Below are positions 1 to 4,936 of a stretch of DNA of 5,411 nucleotides, one piece after another (position 1 is the first letter of the stretch; every line of letters begins with the position of its first letter). This DNA comes from Gemmatimonadaceae bacterium (GTDB lineage Bacteria; Gemmatimonadota; Gemmatimonadetes; Gemmatimonadales; Gemmatimonadaceae), in contig JAICUE010000212.1 of NCBI GenBank assembly GCA_025936015.1, forward strand, positions 1-5,411, given 5' to 3'. The translations under genes were made by a program, and so were the position numbers. The notes beneath the pieces were generated by a model. That model did not search any database. It worked only from the letters and a program-made list of their open reading frames with translations, and had not been told where the DNA came from.

Positions 1-500
1 ATGATCCCCTGGTTCACCGCCTGCTTCAATCCGACATCGGCCTGTGCCGCGCCCTCGGTGCCGAGGTCGCGCAGGGTGGTGAAGCCGGCGTCGAGCGTGG
101 CGCGGAGGTGGTTGGTCGCACGAGCGACGCGGAGTGCGAGCGCCTCGTGCAGCACCTGGTCATTCCACGATGTCTCGTTGTAAGGATGCAGCATGATGTG
201 CGAGTGCGCATCGATGAGCCCGGGGAGAACGGTCGCGCCGGGGAGGTCGATGACGCGGGCGTCGGACGGCGTACCGAGCTGCGACGCCGGACCGGCGCGT
301 TCGATCTTCTCGCCGCGAACGAGCACCGCCCATCCCTCGTGCACGTCGGTGCCGTCGAAGACACGCGCGGGCCGGAGCAGCACCGCCCCCGCGGGCGCGG
401 ACGGCTGCTGGGCGGAGAGAAGTTCGGGTCCCGCGGCGGCAATCGAGAGCGCGAGCGCGGCCGGGAAGAAGTGGCGCGTGACGGTCGAGTAGAAAGACAT
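1..500 (-). CDS. Exported metal-dependent amidohydrolase (imidazolonepropionase-like), N-terminal part
   Basis: The minus strand reads open from an ATG at 498-500 to the left edge, giving 166 residues of a protein family that usually runs a little over 400. Residues 1-30 look like a Sec signal peptide: a hydrophobic stretch at about 11-24 and a likely cleavage after LSA (residue 30, before Q31). The mature part starts with the small beta-sandwich typical of the amidohydrolase superfamily (RPARVFDGTDVHEG, residues 43-56), then the TIM-barrel entry VLPGLIDAHSHIM. H99 and H101 form the HxH metal-binding pair of this superfamily. 'TLDAGFTTLRDLG' (residues 135-147) is also characteristic of imidazolonepropionase-like members. 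The remaining metal ligands lie outside the window. Family members hydrolyse C-N bonds, several of them in dipeptides; the substrate here is unknown. No Shine-Dalgarno sequence precedes the start. The gene diverges from the operon at 659. Family assignment is firm, substrate is not. Confidence 0.9.
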   Translation of the reverse strand, partial: MSFYSTVTRHFFPAALALSIAAAGPELLSAQQPSAPAGAVLLRPARVFDGTDVHEGWAVLVRGEKIERAGPASQLGTPSDARVIDLPGATVLPGLIDAHSHIMLHPYNETSWNDQVLHEALALRVARATNHLRATLDAGFTTLRDLGTEGAAQADVGLKQAVNQGI

Positions 501-565
501 GGATGGCGCGGGGTGGGCGGGGGCGCGCGCGCTGCGGCACGCCGTGCGGGATGCGTCCGGGACGC

Positions 566-595
566 TTGATGGACGATGCGTCGCAAGACTATGTT
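566..595 (+). promoter_or_regulatory. Possible sigma-70-like promoter for the operon
   Basis: TTGATG at 566-571 and TATGTT at 590-595 each match the -35 and -10 consensus at four of six positions, with an 18-bp spacer. This would put transcription start near 602 and leave a leader of about 57 bases that contains the palindrome at 623-638. The match is weak and promoter rules in this organism's phylum are uncertain, so this is a candidate only. Confidence 0.25.
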
Positions 596-622
596 CGCGG
601 ACTTCCCCTCGCAAGAAATTCC

Positions 623-638
623 GCCGCTGATCAGCGGC
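623..638. promoter_or_regulatory. Perfect 16-bp palindrome, possible operator
   Basis: GCCGCTGATCAGCGGC is a perfect inverted repeat with no spacer, ending 20 bases before the lipoprotein start codon. Its position between the possible promoter and the first gene of the operon would suit a dimeric repressor or activator site. It could also fold as a hairpin in the transcript, but with no loop and no U-tract it does not look like a terminator. Function is inferred from position and symmetry only. Confidence 0.35.
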
Positions 639-658
639 TCGTCCCGCCGCTCGCCGCA

Positions 659-1879
659 ATGCCACGCATCCTGACGCTCGCACCCGCTGCCTCGCTCGCG
701 CTTCTCGCACTCGCCGGGTGCCCCGCGGCGCGCACTGCGCCCGCGCCCGCGCCCCCGTCCGCGCTCGAAGCGGCGGGAATCAGCGACTCGCTCCCGCGAC
801 AGCTCGACTCGATCATGACGGCCGCGATCGCCGACCATGCGTCGCCGGGGATCACTGTCGCGATCGGCCATCACGGCCGAGTGGTCTACACGCATGGGTG
901 GGGTCACACCGATTGGGCCGCTGGCGCACCGCTGGCGAACGACAGCACGCTCTACGACATGGCGTCGCTGACGAAAGTGATCGCGACGACGACGTTGTCG
1001 ATGATGATGGAGGAAGAGGGAAAGCTGGATCTCGACCGGACCGTCGTCAGCTATCTCCCCGAGTTCAACGCTCCCGACAAGGCGCCGATCACGATCCGGA
1101 TGCTGCTCCTCCACACGAGCGGGATGCGGCAGTTCCAGTTCCTGTACCGCGAGGTGAAGGGTCGCGAGGCGTATCTCCAGCGGATCAACGCCAAGCCGGT
1201 CGTCACCGTACCCGGCACGGTCTACACCTACTCCGACTGGAACATGATCGTGCTCCAGCAGGTGCTCGAGCGCATCACCGGGAAGACGCTCGACGTCCTC
1301 GCCAACGAGCGGATCTTCACGCCGTTAGGCATGCACGACACGATGTTCAACCCGCCGGAATCGCTGAAGCCGCGGATCGCCCCGACCGAGATCCAGGAGT
1401 TCCGCGGCGGACAGGTCTGGGGCCAGGTGCACGACGAGAACGCGTGGGCGTTAGGCGGCGTGGCCGGTCACGCCGGACTCTTCTCCAGCGCGCGCGACCT
1501 CGGGGTCTTCACCCAGATGCTGCTGAACGGCGGCGAGTACGATGGCGTTCGGATCCTCCGGCCGGAGACGATCGCCCGCTGGACCGCCCGGCAGACGAAG
1601 GAGGAATCGCGCGGCCTCGGCTGGGACACGCCGTCGCATCACTCGAGCGCCGGACGCTACTTCTCGATGCGGAGCTTCGGCCACACCGGCTTCACCGGCA
1701 CCTCGATCTGGGCTGACCCTGAAAAGCAGCTGTTCGTCGTGCTGCTGACGAACCGCGTCGACCCGTCGCGCGACAATACGAAGGTGGGTCCGTTACGGCG
1801 CGTCGTCGCCGACGCGGTGCAGCGGGCGGTGCTCGACGCGCCGCTGCGGCTGTGGGAGCTCGACACGATCGCCCGATGA
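659..1879 (+). CDS. Lipoprotein serine hydrolase, beta-lactamase family (class C / PBP4-like fold)
   Basis: This 406-residue protein has a lipoprotein signal peptide (residues 1-20) with lipobox LAGC and lipidated C21, followed by an Ala/Pro linker to about residue 34. The catalytic domain carries all three landmarks of the Beta-lactamase (PF00144) family: the nucleophile motif S103-L-T-K106, Y191-S-D193 in place of YxN, and H342-T-G344 in place of the KTG box. The stretch DMASLTKVIATT and the later LLLHTSGM are typical of this group. Family members include esterases, D-amino-acid peptidases, muropeptide-acting enzymes and transferases, so true antibiotic hydrolysis cannot be assumed. I chose the ATG at 659 because it places the signal peptide at the N-terminus; an in-frame ATG at 503 would add 52 residues without function. 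No Shine-Dalgarno is visible before 659. The stop overlaps the next start by ATGA. Two CGTTAGGC copies lie inside, at 1323-1330 and 1449-1456. Confidence 0.93.
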   Translation: MPRILTLAPAASLALLALAGCPAARTAPAPAPPSALEAAGISDSLPRQLDSIMTAAIADHASPGITVAIGHHGRVVYTHGWGHTDWAAGAPLANDSTLYDMASLTKVIATTTLSMMMEEEGKLDLDRTVVSYLPEFNAPDKAPITIRMLLLHTSGMRQFQFLYREVKGREAYLQRINAKPVVTVPGTVYTYSDWNMIVLQQVLERITGKTLDVLANERIFTPLGMHDTMFNPPESLKPRIAPTEIQEFRGGQVWGQVHDENAWALGGVAGHAGLFSSARDLGVFTQMLLNGGEYDGVRILRPETIARWTARQTKEESRGLGWDTPSHHSSAGRYFSMRSFGHTGFTGTSIWADPEKQLFVVLLTNRVDPSRDNTKVGPLRRVVADAVQRAVLDAPLRLWELDTIAR

Positions 1880-3066
1880 GCTCCGAACCGGATACCGGCC
1901 TGTCCCGGCGCGACTTCATCGCCCTCTCCGCGTTAGGCATCGCCGGGTGCGCGCTCCCGCGCGGCGCGGCGACGACCCCGGAGAAGGATCGCATGCTCTA
2001 CGTCGGGACGTACACCGACGATCACCGCAACAAGGGGATCTACCTGTTGCGGCTCTCGCTGGCGACCGGTGCACTGACGCTCGCCGGTGTAGCCGCCGAG
2101 ACGGCGAATCCGTCGTTCGTCGCGCTGTCGCCAAGCGGCGACGCGGCGTTCGCGGTGAACGAGATCGGCGACGTCGACGGGAAGCCGGGAGGAATGGTCA
2201 CCGCCTTCCGCCGCGACCCCGGGTCGGGAACGTTAGGCCCGGCCGATACCGAATCGACCAGGGGCACGGCGCCGTGCTATGTCTCGACCGATCGCAGTGG
2301 CCGCCTGCTCTTCGTCGCCAACTACAGCAGTGGCAGCGTCGCCATGTTCCCGATCGTTGCAGGTGGCGGCATAAGTGCCATGTCGGGGTTCATCCAGCAC
2401 CACGGGCATGGGCCGAACGCCGAGCGGCAGGAGGGTCCGCACGCGCACTGCGTGATCCCCGATCCCGGAAACAACTTCATCCTCGTCGCCGACCTCGGGC
2501 TCGACCGGATCATGGTCTATCGCCTCGACGCCAACGCCGGCACGGTCAGCACGTCGACGTCGGCGCAGGGAATCCTTCCGCCGGGGTCGGGGCCGCGACA
2601 TCTCGCGTTCCACCCGGGCGGTCGCGTCGTCTACGTGACGAACGAGCTGAACTCCACGGTGAGCGCGTTCAGGTACGATCCCGAGACCGGCTCGCTGACC
2701 GTTCTGCAGACGGTGCCCGCCGTCGGCGAGCAACCGTCGGTGCCTAACGCTCCGGCGGACATCCATCTCCATCCGTCGGGCCGCTTTCTCTACATGTCGA
2801 ACCGCGGACACAACAGCATCTCGGTGTTCGCGATCGACGCGACTTCGGCGCTGCTGGCGCCGGTGCAGGTCGTCTCGACGGATGGGGACTGGCCGCGCAA
2901 CTTCGCGGTCGATCCGAGCGGCGACTTCCTGATCGTCGCCAACCAGCGCTCTGACTCGGTCCACAGCTTCCGGATCGATGCGGCGACGGGCCGGCTGACG
3001 CCCACGGGCCAGCGGGTGACCGTGCCGGTGCCGGTCTGCATCCGCTACTTCAGCGCGTCGGCATGA
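1876..3066 (+). CDS. Tat-exported lipoprotein, lactonase / YVTN seven-bladed beta-propeller family
   Basis: The 396-residue product begins with a twin-arginine signal (S10-R11-R12-D13-F14-I15) and a hydrophobic stretch ending in a lipobox, IAGC with C25, so it is probably folded in the cytoplasm, exported by Tat and lipid-anchored. The rest matches the lactonase family (PF10282, B. subtilis/E. coli Pgl-type propellers): LYVGTYT at 41-47, GPHAHC at 187-192, SGPRHLAFHP at 238-247 and repeated blade motifs such as FVANY (146-150), VYVTN (252-256), LYMSN (305-309) and IVANQ (353-357). Cytosolic members hydrolyse 6-phosphogluconolactone, but an exported lipoprotein is unlikely to serve the pentose phosphate pathway; another lactone, or a scaffold role, is more plausible. 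The start at 1876 overlaps the previous stop (ATGA); an ATG at 1852 would add eight residues ahead of the Tat motif and is less likely. Three octamer copies occur here. Confidence 0.93.
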   Translation: MSSEPDTGLSRRDFIALSALGIAGCALPRGAATTPEKDRMLYVGTYTDDHRNKGIYLLRLSLATGALTLAGVAAETANPSFVALSPSGDAAFAVNEIGDVDGKPGGMVTAFRRDPGSGTLGPADTESTRGTAPCYVSTDRSGRLLFVANYSSGSVAMFPIVAGGGISAMSGFIQHHGHGPNAERQEGPHAHCVIPDPGNNFILVADLGLDRIMVYRLDANAGTVSTSTSAQGILPPGSGPRHLAFHPGGRVVYVTNELNSTVSAFRYDPETGSLTVLQTVPAVGEQPSVPNAPADIHLHPSGRFLYMSNRGHNSISVFAIDATSALLAPVQVVSTDGDWPRNFAVDPSGDFLIVANQRSDSVHSFRIDAATGRLTPTGQRVTVPVPVCIRYFSASA

Positions 3067-4103
3067 ACGGCGACGGGCGAACGGCGGCAATCCGGACTGA
3101 ACGGCTCCGCAAGGTCTATCCGGCGCCGAGCGGGGGAAAGAAGCGCGGCGGTCCACCCGGTCCGCCGCAGGTCGGGCGAGGCGGCGGCCCGCCGCCGCCT
3201 AACGGTGGCGGGGAGATCGTCGCGCTCGACGCGCTCGACCTCGAGATTCGCGAGGGCGAGTTCTTCGGGCTGCTCGGGCCTAACGGCGCGGGGAAGTCGA
3301 CGACGATCGGCATCCTGACCACGCGGATCCGGCCGAGCGGCGGGACGGCGTGCGTCGCGGGCGAGGACGTCGTCGCGCGGGCCGCCGCCGTCAGGCAGCG
3401 GATCGGCGTGGTGCCGCAGCGGCCGAATCCGGACCGCAGCCTCGACGTGATCGAAAACCTCGTCTTTCACGCCGCATACTTCGGCACTCCGCGCGCGAAG
3501 GCGGCCGCGCACGGCATGCAACTGCTCGAGACGCTCGGCATCGCCGAGAAGGCGGGCGCGAAGGTCGAGGAGCTCTCCGGTGGTCAGCAGCAGCGGCTGA
3601 TGATCGCCCGCGCGCTGATCCATGAACCGACCGTGATCTTCCTCGACGAACCGACCGTCGGCCTCGACCCGCAGGCTCGACTCGGGCTCTGGAACATCCT
3701 TCGCGAGCTGCACGCCGCCGGCCGCACGATCGTCATGACCACGCATTACATGGAGGAAGCGGATCAGCTCTGCGACCGGCTCGGCATCGTCGACAAGGGG
3801 AAGCTGCTCGCGCTCGACACGCCGGCTGCGCTGAAGGAGAGGGCGCCGGGCGGAACGCTGATCCTGATGACGCTCGACGGCGACGCGAGTGCCGCGGCGA
3901 CGGCAGCGAGCGCGCTCGATGGAATCGACCGCGCTGAAGCCGAGGGGCAGACGGTCCGCGCGTACTCGTCGCGCGGCGGCGAGCTGATTCCCGCTCTGAT
4001 CCGCGCCGCCGAACAGGAGCATCGCGTCGTCAAGGACATCTCACTGCGCGAGCCCAGCCTCGAGACATTGTTCATCTCGCTCACCGGGAGGTCGTTCGAA
4101 TGA
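3063..4103 (+). CDS. ABC-2 type exporter ATP-binding subunit (DrrA/CcmA-like)
   Basis: This 346-residue ATPase drives the permease encoded directly after it. It has the whole nucleotide-binding set: Walker A G72-PNGAGKS-T80, Q-loop Q119 (VVPQRPN), signature LSGGQ at 171-175, Walker B VIFLDEP at 191-197 with catalytic E196, D-loop GLDP at 200-203, and switch H228 (TTHYM). The C-terminal region (about 262-346), ending in the PSLETLFISLTGR motif, is typical of daunorubicin-resistance-type (DrrA) ATPases. The odd part is residues 21-50, a Gly/Pro-rich low-complexity stretch (GPPGPP, GGGPPPP) sitting between the first strand with A-loop Y19 and the second strand, where relatives usually have only a few residues. 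All catalytic motifs remain intact. It overlaps both neighbours by ATGA. No clear Shine-Dalgarno precedes its start, which suggests reinitiation by ribosomes leaving the lactonase gene. The transported substrate is unknown. Confidence 0.95.
   Translation: MNGDGRTAAIRTERLRKVYPAPSGGKKRGGPPGPPQVGRGGGPPPPNGGGEIVALDALDLEIREGEFFGLLGPNGAGKSTTIGILTTRIRPSGGTACVAGEDVVARAAAVRQRIGVVPQRPNPDRSLDVIENLVFHAAYFGTPRAKAAAHGMQLLETLGIAEKAGAKVEELSGGQQQRLMIARALIHEPTVIFLDEPTVGLDPQARLGLWNILRELHAAGRTIVMTTHYMEEADQLCDRLGIVDKGKLLALDTPAALKERAPGGTLILMTLDGDASAAATAASALDGIDRAEAEGQTVRAYSSRGGELIPALIRAAEQEHRVVKDISLREPSLETLFISLTGRSFE
3149..3166 (+). repeat. 9-bp imperfect tandem repeat coding GPP-GPP
   Basis: CGGTCCACC (3149-3157) is followed directly by CGGTCCGCC (3158-3166), differing at one base. 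It encodes the GPPGPP part of the insertion in the ABC ATPase and suggests that the insertion grew, at least in part, by short tandem duplication. Confidence 0.6.
3179..3200. repeat. Perfect GC-rich inverted repeat inside the ABC ATPase gene
   Basis: AGGCGGCGGC (3179-3188) and GCCGCCGCCT (3191-3200) are perfect inverted copies with a two-base centre. The element encodes the GGGPPPP segment of the insertion and overlaps the start of an octamer copy at 3197-3204. It could form a very stable hairpin in DNA or mRNA, although a two-base loop would force one or two pairs open. It may simply result from adjacent Gly (GGC) and Pro (CCG) codon runs. Confidence 0.6.
4086..4091 (+). promoter_or_regulatory. 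Strong Shine-Dalgarno site for the ABC permease
   Basis: GGGAGG lies within the last codons of the ATPase gene, eight bases before the permease ATG at 4100. It is the only junction in the operon with an obvious ribosome binding site, so the permease can recruit ribosomes independently as well as by ATGA coupling. Confidence 0.7.
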
Positions 4104-4936
4104 GCGGTACCATCGCGGCGACACCGCCCATCGCTGATGCGCCGACCGGGACGCCGCCGAGGGTGACGGGTTCGCACGTCTTCCTCGCGCTGTTGCATCG
4201 AGACATGCGTGTCGCGCGCAAGGAGCTGCCCTTCTTCCTCATCCGGACGACGCTGCAGCCGCTGATGTTCATCATCGTCTTCGGGTACCTGCTGCCGAAG
4301 ATGGGGTTCATGCAGAGCAACTACACCGCGACCTTGCTTCCGGGAATCCTCGCGATCAGCCTTACCATTTCGAGCATCCAGGCGGTCGCCCTGCCGATGG
4401 TGCAGGACTTCGGCTGGACGAACGAGATCGAGGACCGGCTGCTGGCACCGGTGTCGACGCGCCTCGTCGCCGCGGAGAAGATCGTGTCGGGCGTGCTCCA
4501 GGGGTTCATCTCGGCGGCGTTCGTGCTGCCGATGGCGCGACTGATCATGGGCCCGATCCCGAGCTTCACGCTCGCGCGCTTTCCCGAGATCATCCTCATC
4601 GTCATCCTCGGCGCAACCGCGTTCTCGGCCCTCGGCCTGCTGCTCGGCAGCGCGATCGCGCCGCAGCAGATCGGGCTGATGTTCAGCGTGATCATCGCGC
4701 CGATGCTCTTCTTCGGCTGCGCGTACTATCCGTGGGCGGGGCTGAGCGTGGTGCCGATCATGAAATATGCGGTGCTGATCAACCCGCTCGTGTACGTGGC
4801 GGAAGGGATGCGCGGTGCACTCACTCCGGGAGTTCAACACATGCCGTTGCCCTTGTCGGTGACCGCGCTCGTCGTGATCACCGTGATCTTCTGGGTCGCG
4901 GGGATCCGCAGCTTCGAGCGGCGGGCGATCGGATGA
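4100..4936 (+). CDS. ABC-2 type exporter permease
   Basis: The 278-residue integral membrane protein is the channel partner of the ATPase upstream. After a cytoplasmic N-terminus of about 40 residues, including a Pro/Thr-rich first 22, hydrophobic segments appear near residues 45-66, 78-98, 130-150, 163-184, 190-209 and 250-268, giving the six-helix layout of the ABC2_membrane family (PF01061; DrrB and NodJ types). MVQDFGWTNEIEDRLLAPVS (100-119) matches the conserved cytoplasmic coupling region between helices 2 and 3, and INPLVYVAEGMRGAL (227-241) matches the conserved signature before the last helix. The start codon overlaps the ATPase stop (ATGA) and has a good GGGAGG site upstream. Its own stop overlaps the pdxH start. 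Unlike the other four genes of the operon it contains no CGTTAGGC octamer. Family members export drugs, lipids or polysaccharides; nothing here decides between them. Confidence 0.93.
   Translation: MSGTIAATPPIADAPTGTPPRVTGSHVFLALLHRDMRVARKELPFFLIRTTLQPLMFIIVFGYLLPKMGFMQSNYTATLLPGILAISLTISSIQAVALPMVQDFGWTNEIEDRLLAPVSTRLVAAEKIVSGVLQGFISAAFVLPMARLIMGPIPSFTLARFPEIILIVILGATAFSALGLLLGSAIAPQQIGLMFSVIIAPMLFFGCAYYPWAGLSVVPIMKYAVLINPLVYVAEGMRGALTPGVQHMPLPLSVTALVVITVIFWVAGIRSFERRAIG

Larger units (their letters stand above)
501..658. other. Divergent intergenic region
   Basis: This 158-base gap separates two genes that point away from each other, so it must hold promoters for both unless one is transcribed from within a gene. 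It contains a G-rich run at 510-523, a weak plus-strand promoter candidate at 566-595 and a perfect palindrome at 623-638. I see no small ORF with a convincing start and no RNA gene in it. The plus-strand reading frame of the lipoprotein stays open back to an ATG at 503, but that extension carries no recognisable domain and would bury the signal peptide. Confidence 0.7.

Noticed and set aside
537..547. Small inverted repeat GCAC-GCC-GTGC in the intergenic gap
   Set aside because: Four-base arms are expected by chance in sequence this GC-rich.
503..658. Upstream in-frame ATG for the serine hydrolase
   Set aside because: Would put 52 residues before a textbook lipoprotein signal peptide; the ATG at 659 fits lipobox spacing.
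26..1114. Long minus-strand open frame of 362 codons across the amidohydrolase start and into the serine hydrolase
   Set aside because: It is out of frame with the real amidohydrolase, crosses the divergent gap, is Arg/Pro/Ser-rich low-information sequence and shows no domain. High GC removes stops from antisense frames.
718..1716. Plus-strand open frame of 332 codons within the serine hydrolase
   Set aside because: Out of frame with a protein that has SxxK, YxD and HTG motifs; Arg-rich shadow.
1791..1798. CGTTACGG as a ninth copy of the octamer
   Set aside because: It differs from CGTTAGGC, so I did not count it; noted only as a near-match carrying the remaining TTA codon.
1852..1875. Alternative upstream start for the lactonase
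   Set aside because: It adds only eight residues inside the previous gene, and the ATGA overlap at 1876 matches the other three junctions.
659..1879. Calling the serine hydrolase an antibiotic-resistance beta-lactamase
   Set aside because: The fold family is broad, and the YSD and HTG motifs fit esterase or peptidase-like members at least as well; no resistance claim is supported.
2233..3156. Minus-strand open frame of 307 codons opposite the lactonase
   Set aside because: Arg/His/Asp/Val-rich antisense of a gene with clear family motifs; no motif of its own.
3045..4022. Minus-strand open frame of 325 codons opposite the ABC ATPase
   Set aside because: Shadow of a gene whose catalytic motifs are all intact; Arg-rich composition typical of antisense high-GC frames.
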